From NCBI GenBank assembly GCA_944382715.1, contig CALWNC010000004.1, forward strand, positions 1 through 64,000: a stretch of DNA of 64,000 bases, written 5' to 3'. The notes beneath the pieces were generated by a model, which ran no database searches, was not told where the DNA came from, and saw only the letters and a list, made by a program, of their open reading frames with translations. The DNA is from an uncultured Clostridia bacterium (GTDB lineage: Bacteria > Bacillota > Clostridia > Christensenellales > UBA1242). Shown one piece after another: positions 1 through 8,432 of the stretch (its first letter is position 1; every line of letters starts with the position of its first letter). Made by a program: the position numbers and the translations under genes.

Positions 1-42
1 TTAACACAAAGGAGATTTTTTCTCATCGGTAAACCTCTACTG

Positions 43-65
43 AACCACGCCACTATGACGTGGTT
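43..65. other. Inverted repeat at window edge, possible terminator of an unseen gene
   Basis: A 7-bp perfect stem (AACCACG/CGTGGTT, loop of 9) is followed on the plus strand by TTCTC. It could end a plus-strand gene lying left of the window or be part of a structured RNA. Bases 1-42 show no gene I can recognise. Confidence 0.35.
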
Positions 66-75
66 TTCTCTATAC

Positions 76-128
76 AAAAAAAGCTCGGAATTAGAAAACT
101 AAAGTTTTCTCTTTTTCCAAGCTTTTTT
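76..128 (-). terminator. Rho-independent terminator after the HtrA-like gene
   Basis: A long hairpin with an inner 8-bp stem (AGAAAACT/AGTTTTCT) and outer GGAA/TTCC and AAGCT/AGCTT pairs. It is flanked by A-runs and T-runs on both sides, so it could act in both directions. It begins about 22 bases past the protease stop codon. Confidence 0.75.
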
Positions 129-149
129 CTTTATAAAATTAGTATAACG

Positions 150-1904
150 CTATAATATTTCTATAAAAGAACTTTCCGTTAAATTAATATCAATAGTCAA
201 GTGGTTTTGATTTCCCGACTCAACTCTAATAATGTTGAAAGTAATTTTTGGGGTTGAATTTGAAACAGAGAGTAATAAATCATTTAATTGATAGTAGAAC
301 TTTAACTCATATGTTACGCCATCAATTTCAACTGAATCAATAATATCTCCTACTACAATTCCAGCACTTTGTGCAAGACCAGAAACAGAAGTTACTTCCA
401 CATCATATGACAACTCCCAAGTTAGACTGTTTGAATCATATACTGAATTACTCCTACCATTTTTAACTTCAAGTCCAATTGAACTATTGGTAAGTGTCTG
501 AATTCTGGTAGTTGTTGAGTTTTCATCATCACACTGCTCAATTACCTGTTCTACAATATTCTTTACGATATTAATTGGAATGGCATAACCAACGTTGTCA
601 TAACTTGAGCTTTCAATCTTACCATTTACAATACCAACTAACTTTCCATCAGTTGAATATAGACCACCACCAGAGTTACCAGCGTTAATGGCTGAAGATA
701 CTCTGATTAAACGCATAGTTGTAGTGTTTGAAGAATCAAGAATAGATGTAAATTCACAATTTTCTGATAAATTACTAATCTCACCAGAAGTAGAAGTTAA
801 GCAAAGTGCACTAATATATGCACTTTCTGTACTTGTTACATATGCACTAACTGATGAACTATCAATATTTGAAGTATTGGCAAGAAGTGGATTTCCTACG
901 GCAACAATAGATTGACCTTCATTAAGATTATCACTGTCGCCAAGGTCAGCTGCTTTAAAATTTGAACTAAAGATTAAAGAATTATTTGAATTTTCCTTAT
1001 CTTTTTCAACTTTCAACACGGCAATATCATTTTCAGCAGAACCTCCAACAAATGAAGCAGAAATTCTATACTCAGCAGATTGATAACCGTATAAATAAAT
1101 GCCGTAATCTTCAAGAAAATGAGTATAAATTGGAGCCTCACTCATTGAAGAGGCCTCTAAATAATTAAAAGTTGTAGACACCCAACCATTCGTAGTTCTA
1201 CCAGTCTTTAAATCACTCTCATTGTAAGTTGCAGTAAAATATTCCTGATTTCTTTCATCATAGTAAACATAATAGCTATCGTCATTAGAATAGTTATCAC
1301 AGTAAACAACATGATAATTGGTGACAATATATGCAACATCATCTTCTCCGTCACCATCGGTGTCTTCATAACTATAAATTACCCCTGAACCAGCAGAAAC
1401 ACCAACTGCAACGTACATATTGCTTTGAGAAGAATCAATAATGAAATTTTGATTGTTGTCATCATAATAATAACCATAAATAATTGGTGTTTCCATATAA
1501 TAAGAATAACAAATATCCACGGTAGAACGAAGAGCCTGCTGTGTTGTATTTTCAACTAGCGAAATAGATTCTGTATTACTTACAATTTTATCAGGATAAT
1601 AAGTTAGAATAAATTCCGTGTAAGTTAAGTCTTCACTGGTAAGACCCGATTCACTAAGGTAAGCCTCATAAACATCTTCAAGCGTTACGCTACTACCATC
1701 TTGTCCATACAAACTCTGAAGATATTGTGTTTCAGAAACATCACTACTAATAATTCCATTTTTTATGGCAAGTTCGTAAGAAGAAAGACCATTTTCACCA
1801 TTAACGCCATCTTCTGCCTTGTTAGAAACACCAATATAAATGGAAAATGCACACATAACAACAACCATTATAAGTGCAAAAATATTAAATTTTTTTGAAT
1901 CCAT
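150..1904 (-). CDS. HtrA/DegP-like membrane-anchored serine protease (S1C) with PDZ domain
   Basis: A trypsin-like envelope protease, probably for quality control of exported proteins. An N-terminal membrane anchor (about residues 8-27) is followed by a collagen-like Gly-rich stretch and an acidic linker. The catalytic triad is visible: His in TNYHVV (about 198), Asp in ENDIAVLKV (about 293) and Ser in AGNSGGG (about 411). A C-terminal PDZ-like domain follows (about 475-560). A DTDGDGEDD segment just before the His resembles a calcium-binding loop. Two adjacent ATGs exist; the second (1904) lies 6 bases from a GGGAGG ribosome site while the first is only 3 away, so I chose 1904. It follows fhs by about 70 bases, so co-transcription is possible. 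At 584 aa it is longer than typical HtrA because of the N-terminal linker. Confidence 0.9.
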   Translation of the reverse strand: MDSKKFNIFALIMVVVMCAFSIYIGVSNKAEDGVNGENGLSSYELAIKNGIISSDVSETQYLQSLYGQDGSSVTLEDVYEAYLSESGLTSEDLTYTEFILTYYPDKIVSNTESISLVENTTQQALRSTVDICYSYYMETPIIYGYYYDDNNQNFIIDSSQSNMYVAVGVSAGSGVIYSYEDTDGDGEDDVAYIVTNYHVVYCDNYSNDDSYYVYYDERNQEYFTATYNESDLKTGRTTNGWVSTTFNYLEASSMSEAPIYTHFLEDYGIYLYGYQSAEYRISASFVGGSAENDIAVLKVEKDKENSNNSLIFSSNFKAADLGDSDNLNEGQSIVAVGNPLLANTSNIDSSSVSAYVTSTESAYISALCLTSTSGEISNLSENCEFTSILDSSNTTTMRLIRVSSAINAGNSGGGLYSTDGKLVGIVNGKIESSSYDNVGYAIPINIVKNIVEQVIEQCDDENSTTTRIQTLTNSSIGLEVKNGRSNSVYDSNSLTWELSYDVEVTSVSGLAQSAGIVVGDIIDSVEIDGVTYELKFYYQLNDLLLSVSNSTPKITFNIIRVESGNQNHLTIDINLTESSFIEIL

Positions 1905-1973
1905 CATATGCCTCCCAATTTATCGGATTAAAATTATAAATAAATTTTACCAATTAATTATACAATAAAACAA

Positions 1974-3650
1974 TTATGAAAGTCCTATTATTTCTCCATT
2001 AGACAAAATATCAATTTTTTCTGCATTAGGAGTTTTAGAAAGTCCCGGCATAAGCATCATTTTTCCTGCTATGGCAACAATAAAACCAGCACCTGTTTTA
2101 ACTTCCAAATCTCTAATTTGAATTGTAAAGTCTTTTGGACAACCAACTTTACTTGCATCATCACATAAACTAAACTGAGTTTTTGCAAAAATTATTGGTA
2201 AATTAGATAAATTATTTTTATTTATAAACTCAAGTTTATCTTTTGCCAAATCAGATAACTCTACACCTTTTCCACCATAAACTTTATTTACAATATCAGT
2301 TAATTTTGTTTCAACTGAATCATTTAAATTATATGCAAAAGTTACAGATTTATCAGAAATATTATCAATAACTGCCTCTGCAAGTTCTCTTGTTCCACTA
2401 CCACCCTTTGCGAAACATTCATTGATGACGGCTGTAACATTCCTCTCTTTAAGTCTACTTATTACTAAATTAAGTTCTTCATCTTTATCCGATTCAAATT
2501 TATTAATTGTTACAACTACACTAGAATTAAAAGTATTTTTTAAAACATCAATGTGATGATATAGATTTTCTAAACCCTTATCAATTATCTCTCTGTCCAA
2601 TTCTTTTGTTTCGTTTTCACTTCCACCATGGAATTTCAAACCTCTAATTGTACAAACCAAAACAACGACATTTGGTGATAAACCACCTAACCTACACTTT
2701 AGATCAATAAATTTTTCTGCTCCAAGGTCACTGCCAAAACCAGCCTCAGTAACTACATAATCAGAAAGAGAGAGAGCAAGTTTAGTAGCTATTAGGCTAT
2801 TACAACCGTGTGCGATATTTGCAAAAGGCCCTAAATGTACAAGTGCTGGTGTATGCTCAATTGTTTGAACAAGATTTGGAGAAAGCACATTTCTAAGAAG
2901 CACTGCCATACTTCCTTCTGCTTTTAAATCTCTCGCATAAATAAGATTTCCACTTTTGCTTTCAGCAACTAAAATATTACCAAGTCTTGTCTTTAAATCT
3001 TCAAGATTTTCAGCTAAACAACAAATTGCCATAATTTCACTTGCAGCAGTAATTGTAAAAGATTCTTTCCTATTAATTATCACTTCGTTTCCATTCTCAT
3101 CTTTTGATGCAATATTGTAGGAAATATCTCTAAGAGAGCGGTCATTAACATCAAGACACCTGTGAAAATATATTTTTTCATGGTCAATATTTAAAGAATT
3201 TCCATTAAAAATGTGATTATCAATCATTGCACAAAGTAAATTATTAGCTGAAGTAATGGCATCAAAATCACCAGTAAAATTCAAATTAATCTCTTCCATT
3301 GGAAGAACTTGTGAATATCCTCCACCTGCTGCACCTCCCTTTATTCCAAATACTGGACCAAGAGATGGCTCTCTCAAAGCAAGGCATGAGTTTTTTCCAA
3401 GCGATTGAAGTGCATCAGCCAAACCAATTGAAACCGTTGTTTTGCCAATACCAAACTTAGTTGGACTCATTGCCGTAACCAAAATAAGTTTTCCTTTTTT
3501 ACCAGAACCAATATACTCATTATAGTTTTTTATTTTAGCAACAAAATCTCCATAACACATTAAATCCTTTGATTTTACGCTGAGTTTTTCAGCAATTGAC
3601 GAAATGTTAAAGAGCTTTGTACTTCTTGCTATTTCAATATCACTTAACAT
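1974..3650 (-). CDS. fhs: Formate-tetrahydrofolate ligase
   Basis: ATP-dependent ligation of formate to tetrahydrofolate, giving 10-formyl-THF for one-carbon metabolism (cytoplasmic). The 558-aa length matches the family. Highly conserved blocks are present: LREPSLGPVFGIKGGAAGGG, NLVQTIEHTPALVH, GPFANIAHGCNS and VVTEAGFGSDLGAEKF. The phosphate-binding loop (about residues 65-72) reads KFGIGKTT where the family usually has PAGEGKTT, and the block that normally reads GDxHA is GDFDA. The gene starts 12 bases after the NrnA-like phosphoesterase and probably shares its promoter near 4670. The identity is secure; whether the loop changes alter activity is unknown. Confidence 0.96.
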   Translation of the reverse strand: MLSDIEIARSTKLFNISSIAEKLSVKSKDLMCYGDFVAKIKNYNEYIGSGKKGKLILVTAMSPTKFGIGKTTVSIGLADALQSLGKNSCLALREPSLGPVFGIKGGAAGGGYSQVLPMEEINLNFTGDFDAITSANNLLCAMIDNHIFNGNSLNIDHEKIYFHRCLDVNDRSLRDISYNIASKDENGNEVIINRKESFTITAASEIMAICCLAENLEDLKTRLGNILVAESKSGNLIYARDLKAEGSMAVLLRNVLSPNLVQTIEHTPALVHLGPFANIAHGCNSLIATKLALSLSDYVVTEAGFGSDLGAEKFIDLKCRLGGLSPNVVVLVCTIRGLKFHGGSENETKELDREIIDKGLENLYHHIDVLKNTFNSSVVVTINKFESDKDEELNLVISRLKERNVTAVINECFAKGGSGTRELAEAVIDNISDKSVTFAYNLNDSVETKLTDIVNKVYGGKGVELSDLAKDKLEFINKNNLSNLPIIFAKTQFSLCDDASKVGCPKDFTIQIRDLEVKTGAGFIVAIAGKMMLMPGLSKTPNAEKIDILSNGEIIGLS

Positions 3651-3662
3651 AGTTTTCTCCTT

Positions 3663-4610
3663 TTAGTAATTTTTCAGATAATTCTCAATAACCTTAACTA
3701 CCTCATTTATAGCAACATCGGTAGAACTGTTTATTAAACAACCCGAAGCATTCTTGTGCCCACCACCACCAAACTGTTGCGCTAAATTAGATACATCGTA
3801 ATCTAATTTTGAACGGAAACTGCAATGTATTCCGTCTTCCTTTTCTTTGAGAATTACTGCAATTTTTAATCCACATGATAAATAGGTTTTTGGTAAATTC
3901 CCCAAATTGTCATTTTGTGGATCTAAATTGTAATTTTCAAAGTCCTCTTTTTTTGCAACTAAGACTGCATAACCTAGGTTCTCTTCAATTATTGCCTTTT
4001 CCAAAAGGTGTGAGGACATTTTTACATATGGTATGGTCTTTTTATCAAAAAATTCATCATAAACCTTATTTATATTCGCCCCAAGCTTTAAAAGTTCACT
4101 TGCGACTTTAAAAGTCAGACTATCAGTATTTGAATTTTTGAAAATACTAGTATCTCCACAAATTGCAAAATACAACTTTGTTGCAATTACAGGTGTTATC
4201 CCTGCTTTAAGTTTTTTTACAAGCTCATAAATTAAAATTGCACAAGCACTATATGGTTTAACTAAGTTATATTTAGCAAAATTATCACCACTTATATGAT
4301 GATCAATTCTAATTGTTTGATCAAAATTTAAAAAAATGCTTTCAAATCTTCCAAGCATATGACTACTTGCAACATCGACACTAATTAAACATTCGGCTAC
4401 TTCATAATCCTCACAATATTGCCCAGCATCTTCAAATAAAAAGTAAGTTTCTGGTATTTTAGATTCGCAGAAAAGTGTAACCTTTTTCCCAAACTGTTCC
4501 AAAATATCTTTTAAGGCAAGTGTAGAACCAATTGTATCTGGATCAGGATTTTCATGAGAAAAGATTGCAAAAGAATTATATTTGCTTAAAAGTGAAATAA
4601 TTTGTTTCAT
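3663..4610 (-). CDS. DHH/DHHA1 phosphoesterase, NrnA-like (nanoRNase / pAp phosphatase)
   Basis: Likely degrades very short RNAs or dinucleotides and/or dephosphorylates pAp, completing RNA turnover begun by RNase Y and PNPase, both encoded nearby. The N-terminal DHH domain has SHENPDPDTIGS (about residues 18-29; family usually NPDGDAIGS) and the metal motif RIDHH (about 102). The C-terminal DHHA1 domain has GGGGHKNASG (about 281-290). The length of 315 aa is normal for NrnA. It is first in a two-gene unit with fhs. Distinguished from RecJ (also in this window) by its short length and lack of a C-terminal OB extension. Confidence 0.88.
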   Translation of the reverse strand: MKQIISLLSKYNSFAIFSHENPDPDTIGSTLALKDILEQFGKKVTLFCESKIPETYFLFEDAGQYCEDYEVAECLISVDVASSHMLGRFESIFLNFDQTIRIDHHISGDNFAKYNLVKPYSACAILIYELVKKLKAGITPVIATKLYFAICGDTSIFKNSNTDSLTFKVASELLKLGANINKVYDEFFDKKTIPYVKMSSHLLEKAIIEENLGYAVLVAKKEDFENYNLDPQNDNLGNLPKTYLSCGLKIAVILKEKEDGIHCSFRSKLDYDVSNLAQQFGGGGHKNASGCLINSSTDVAINEVVKVIENYLKNY

Positions 4611-4653
4611 TTACTTTCCTACCTTTAATAGTTAAACCATAATTTACAAGGAT

Positions 4654-4682
4654 ATTCTAGCACAATTTTAACTTTTTTACAA
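4654..4682 (-). promoter_or_regulatory. Sigma-A-type promoter for the nrnA-like/fhs unit
   Basis: On the minus strand, -35 TTGTAA (4677-4682), 17-base spacer, -10 TAGAAT (4654-4659) preceded by TGC (extended -10). Predicted start near 4647, giving a leader of roughly 37 bases. Confidence 0.7.
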
Positions 4683-4710
4683 CTTAATGAATTATTTTTT
4701 TAATAAAGAA

Positions 4711-4757
4711 AAAACTAGTAAAATTTTTGATAGTTAATCAAACAAATTACCAGTTTT
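4711..4757 (-). terminator. Rho-independent terminator of the rubrerythrin gene
   Basis: An 11-bp stem (AAAACTGGTAA/TTACTAGTTTT on the minus strand, one G-U pair) with a 25-base loop, then a T-rich run. It starts 23 bases after the rubrerythrin stop. Confidence 0.65.
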
Positions 4758-4779
4758 AAAAAATAGAAATATTACAAAT

Positions 4780-5406
4780 TTAGTTTGTCTGTAAATCAGT
4801 TTGTGATCTAACGCTATCTTCAAATATTTTTGAAAAGTCCAAAGCAATATAACCTTGATCAAGAGAGCAAAGAGGGCAAGTCTTCCAACCAACATTTAGA
4901 TAGGCTAGATGACCACAGTTGGTACATCTAAATACAGATTTTTCTTTGCTTTCATACATTTTACCATTTGAGTAAAGTTTATTTAAGTGCTCTAAAATTC
5001 TAGCATGAGAATTTTCTACATTTGCAACAAGTTCAAAACTTTGTGCAATTTCTTTATAACCTTCTTGTCTTGCAACCTCAGCAAAAGTTGGATAAATTTC
5101 ATCAAACTCGTGTTTTTCAATCTCTGCCTCTTTTAATAGACTAATACAAAGTTTTGATTCAAGATAGGAGTAGTCTGCTTCAAATTCAACTATACTATCC
5201 TTGCCCGAATTCTCAACAATATAATCATAAAATAACTTTGCATGTGCCATTTCATTTTTAGCAAGCATTTTCATTGTATCTTTAATAAAAAATAATTTTT
5301 CATTTTGAGCCTGAGTAGCCATAAATTGATATCTAGCCCCTGCTTGACACTCAGCGGCAAAAGCCTTTGCTAAATTCTTTCTCGTTTGACTTTCATTAAA
5401 ATTCAT
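4780..5406 (-). CDS. Rubrerythrin
   Basis: Cytoplasmic non-haem iron peroxidase of anaerobes; reduces hydrogen peroxide. The N-terminal ferritin-like four-helix domain carries carboxylate/His iron ligands (AFAAECQAGARYQF, NEMAHAKLFYDYI, VANVENSHARILEHL). The C-terminal rubredoxin-like knuckle has two CxxC pairs (CTNCG and CPLCS, about residues 160-183) for one iron. The 208-aa length is usual. A GGAGG site lies 7 bases before the ATG. It lies 51 bases after the dipeptidase gene and ends in its own terminator. The presence of this gene supports an oxygen-exposed anaerobe. Confidence 0.93.
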   Translation of the reverse strand: MNFNESQTRKNLAKAFAAECQAGARYQFMATQAQNEKLFFIKDTMKMLAKNEMAHAKLFYDYIVENSGKDSIVEFEADYSYLESKLCISLLKEAEIEKHEFDEIYPTFAEVARQEGYKEIAQSFELVANVENSHARILEHLNKLYSNGKMYESKEKSVFRCTNCGHLAYLNVGWKTCPLCSLDQGYIALDFSKIFEDSVRSQTDLQTN

Positions 5407-5457
5407 ATAAAAACCTCCACATAAATAATGGACAGGTTTAATCTTTTTATACCTATT

Positions 5458-6279
5458 TTAGCTTTTACCTACTAAAAAATTATATGCATTTTCAAAAAAT
5501 ATTTTATTTAAACTTTTTTCAGTATACCCAATTTTTGTTAGTGCAGTGCCAAGATTATTTAAAAGTTCAGAATATGAAGTAATTGATTTCGGCAAATTTT
5601 TTGTGCCAAAAAAATCAGTCCCTATTGCCAAATTATTGATGCCAAATTTGCAAGAAAAATATTCAATTTGAGATACAACATCTTGTACTTTACACTGTTT
5701 GCTTCCATTAATAAAATCACTAACTAAACATAAACCAACTAGTCCTCCCGAGTCAATTATCATTTTTAATTGATAATCTTTTAAGTTTCTGGGATTAGCA
5801 TTTACTCCATAAAATGCAGTATGAGAACAAAATAGTGGCTTAGTTGTAATTTTAGATATATCCATAAAACTATCTTCGTTAAGATGGGCAGTGTCCACTT
5901 GTATATTGTATTTTTCCATACTTTTAACAACTTTTCTCCCAAATGAAGTTAATTTACCATGTTCAAGAGCTCCACCAGCAAGGCAGTTGCAAGTATTCCA
6001 TGTGAGACCTGCATAAAGAGGTTTTGATTGTAAAAATGTATCTAAATTTTCAGCATTTAAAAAATGTAAATCTTCAATTGCTAGAAAAAGATTTTTATGA
6101 GAGTTTACAAACTCCTGAGATTCTTCTATCCTTGATAAAGACTCCCTAGTATTAAATTCACTAGTCCAAACGGCAGATACAATATTATTTAGACCTGCAA
6201 ACTTAGAAATGTATTTCTCTCTTTTGTTTTCACTTAACTTTAAGATATAATCATTATGTAAATCAAAAATTTTTAACAT
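5458..6279 (-). CDS. Membrane dipeptidase family (M19, renal dipeptidase-like)
   Basis: Zinc-dependent dipeptidase fold (TIM barrel). Recognised by the N-terminal DLHNDYI (metal-binding HxD), the Glu in LAIEDLH (about 96), the CSHTAF block followed by NPRNLKD (about 151-168), and GTDFFG near the C-terminus (family GxDFDG). At 273 aa it is shorter than the common 310-330 aa form. The substrate is uncertain; bacterial members cut dipeptides, some with D-amino acids. There is no clear ribosome site before the ATG and a -10-like TAATAT lies 8 bases upstream, so the transcript may be leaderless. Confidence 0.82.
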   Translation of the reverse strand: MLKIFDLHNDYILKLSENKREKYISKFAGLNNIVSAVWTSEFNTRESLSRIEESQEFVNSHKNLFLAIEDLHFLNAENLDTFLQSKPLYAGLTWNTCNCLAGGALEHGKLTSFGRKVVKSMEKYNIQVDTAHLNEDSFMDISKITTKPLFCSHTAFYGVNANPRNLKDYQLKMIIDSGGLVGLCLVSDFINGSKQCKVQDVVSQIEYFSCKFGINNLAIGTDFFGTKNLPKSITSYSELLNNLGTALTKIGYTEKSLNKIFFENAYNFLVGKS

Positions 6280-6342
6280 ACTATAATATATTAAAATCTC
6301 AAAAAAAAATTGAACAAAATCTAAAAATTAGTCAAAATAAAA

Positions 6343-6362
6343 GTCCCAGTTAATACTGGGAC
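6343..6362 (-). terminator. Rho-independent terminator of rny
   Basis: A perfect 8-bp stem, GTCCCAGT/ACTGGGAC, with a 4-base loop, followed on the minus strand by a T-rich tract. It lies about 70 bases past the rny stop codon. Confidence 0.85.
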
Positions 6363-6432
6363 AACAAGATAAATAATTTTTCTTAATATTATTGTAACTA
6401 AAAAGTTGTTTAACTAGTCTAAAAGTTTCAAA

Positions 6433-7998
6433 TTAAGATGCAACATCAGTTGCTCTCGTTTCTCTAATAATATTAACCTTAATTTGACCTGGGTATTCAA
6501 GTTCTGCCTCAATCTTACGGGCAATTTCTTTAGCAAGAATTATCATTGAAGCATCATCAACTTCTTCTGGCTTTACAGCAATTCTAATTTCTCTACCAGC
6601 TTGAATCGCATAAGAGTTTTCAACTCCCTTAAAACTATTAGCAATAGATTCAAGTTTCTCAAGTCTTTTAACATAAGATTCAAGAGATTCTCTTCTAGCT
6701 CCCGGTCTTGAACTAGATATTGCATCGGCAACTTGAACAAGTATTGCCTCAATACTTCTAAATTCTACCCCACCATGATGAGCTTCTATACAGTGAATTA
6801 CTTCAGGACTTTCATTATACTTTTTAGCAATATCAACACCAATTGAAACATGTGTTCCTTCCATTTCAAAGTCTAATGCCTTGCCAATATCGTGTAAAAG
6901 TCCACCTCTTTTTGCAATTGCAACATTTGCACCAAGTTCACCTGCCAAAAGACCTGCAATGTAAGAAGTTTCAAGACTATGTTTTAAGACATTTTGTCCA
7001 TAACTTGTACGATATTTTAATCTACCCAAAATCTTAATAAGCTCTGGGTGTAAGTTGTAAATACCCGCCTCAAAACTAGCATTTTCACCAGCATCTTTAA
7101 TTGTTTTTTCAATATCCTTTTTAACTTTTTCAACAATATCTTCAACTCTTGCTGGGTGAATTCTACCATCAGTAATAAGTTTTTCAAGAGTAAGTCTGGC
7201 AACTTCTCTTCTGATAGGGTCAAATGAAGAAAGAATAACTGCATCTGGAGTATCATCAACAATAAGGTCAACACCCGTTGCATTTTCAATTGCTCGAATA
7301 TTTCTACCTTCTCTACCAATAATTCTACCTTTCATTTCATCAGATGGAAGTGAAACTGTTGTAACCGTTACATCAGATGTTTGGTCAGTAGCACATTTTT
7401 GAATTGCAAGTGTAACAATATTTCTTGCTCTTTTTTCTCCTTCTTCTCTTGCCTCATTTTCAATGTCACGAACAATATTTCCAGCTTCTTTTCTTGCATC
7501 GTCAATAATTGAGTCTACAACTTGTTTTTTTGCCTCATCTTTACTAAGACCTGCAACCCGTTCAAGTTCTTTTACAATGCCAGCTCTTTCATTTTCAATA
7601 TTCTCTTTTTCTTTTTCAAGTTCTAGTTTTTTATTTTCAATATCTGCTTTAACATCTTCGATAGCCTGTAATTTTTTATCAAGTGTATCGTTTTTTCTAT
7701 CCAAGTTTTCTTCTTTTTCTAAAATTCTTGCTTCCATTTTAGAAATTTCGTTTCTTCTTTCTTTGCATTCTGCTTCTGCATCAGATTTTAATTTTAAAAC
7801 TTCTTCCTTGGCTTCAAGGACGGCCTCTTTTTTGATTGTTGATGCCTGCTCATGAGCACCTTTTATAGTTTCTTCTGCAACACTTTTTGCATTACCAAGC
7901 TTTTTTTGAATAAAAAGTTTTGTTACAAAAAATGAAATTACACCTCCAAGACCCAAGGAAATTATTGCTATCAAAATAGCAATCCAAACATTTATCAT
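6433..7998 (-). CDS. rny: Ribonuclease Y
   Basis: Membrane-anchored endoribonuclease that starts bulk mRNA decay in Firmicutes. An N-terminal membrane helix (about residues 3-27) is followed by a long Glu/Lys-rich coiled coil (to about 200), a KH domain ([19 protein letters not shown]) and an HD domain with [10 protein letters not shown] and a downstream EAHHGG. I place the start at 7998: the ATG is 5 bases after GGAGG and gives 521 aa, the family length. An in-frame start at 8112 would add 38 aa but lies upstream of the predicted transcription start. It has its own promoter and terminator, so it is monocistronic. Confidence 0.97.
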   Translation of the reverse strand: MINVWIAILIAIISLGLGGVISFFVTKLFIQKKLGNAKSVAEETIKGAHEQASTIKKEAVLEAKEEVLKLKSDAEAECKERRNEISKMEARILEKEENLDRKNDTLDKKLQAIEDVKADIENKKLELEKEKENIENERAGIVKELERVAGLSKDEAKKQVVDSIIDDARKEAGNIVRDIENEAREEGEKRARNIVTLAIQKCATDQTSDVTVTTVSLPSDEMKGRIIGREGRNIRAIENATGVDLIVDDTPDAVILSSFDPIRREVARLTLEKLITDGRIHPARVEDIVEKVKKDIEKTIKDAGENASFEAGIYNLHPELIKILGRLKYRTSYGQNVLKHSLETSYIAGLLAGELGANVAIAKRGGLLHDIGKALDFEMEGTHVSIGVDIAKKYNESPEVIHCIEAHHGGVEFRSIEAILVQVADAISSSRPGARRESLESYVKRLEKLESIANSFKGVENSYAIQAGREIRIAVKPEEVDDASMIILAKEIARKIEAELEYPGQIKVNIIRETRATDVAS

Positions 7999-8102
7999 AA
8001 TTTCCTCCATTTTTTTGTGCTTAAAAATATTAATTTTTAAAATAATATATATAAAATCATAAATACATAATAAAAATTTATAATACTTAATTACACAAAC
8101 AA

Positions 8103-8132
8103 ATTGTAACACAGCAATAATTTTATTGTCAA
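8103..8132 (-). promoter_or_regulatory. Sigma-A-type promoter for rny
   Basis: Minus strand: -35 TTGACA (8127-8132), 18-base spacer, -10 TACAAT (8103-8108) with TG one base upstream (extended -10). Predicted start near 8096 and a leader of about 98 bases. The rest of the gap (8133-8364) is AT-rich; I see no gene or strong structure there. Confidence 0.8.
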
Positions 8133-8364
8133 GAAAATTTTTTTAAATGTTAAAATAGTATCAAGAAAATAGAAATTGTTTACCTTATAATAATTTTTTA
8201 TTTATAAACAAACAATTTATATAAAACGTAAAAATAGAAATTAATAATGCAAATTTTGTAAAAATATTACAAATTATTATCTATTTTTGCTATTTTAGTG
8301 TAATAATAATTTTTTTACAAAATATTTTAATTATAAAAAGATAATATTAATTTTTTATGAAAAA

Positions 8365-8395
8365 AAGATATGTTAGAAAAATCCTAACATATCTT
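8365..8395 (-). terminator. Rho-independent terminator of the pilin-like gene
   Basis: A perfect 12-bp stem (AAGATATGTTAG/CTAACATATCTT, 7-base loop) followed by a T-run on the minus strand, 37 bases after the stop codon. Confidence 0.85.
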
Positions 8396-8432
8396 ACTAG
8401 CTTTTTATTTATAAATCAAAAATTAAAAATTA

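Noticed and set aside
1-75. End of a structured RNA such as tmRNA, 6S or RNase P RNA
   Set aside because: None of the conserved terminal sequences of those RNAs could be recognised in the short stretch available.
7463-7855. Plus-strand ORF rich in Ser/Phe/Leu
   Set aside because: It is the antisense reading of the Glu/Lys-rich coiled coil of RNase Y.
7999-8112. Longer RNase Y with 38 extra N-terminal residues
   Set aside because: The extra start lies upstream of the predicted transcription start (about 8096) and has no ribosome site; the ATG at 7998 has GGAGG and gives the family length.
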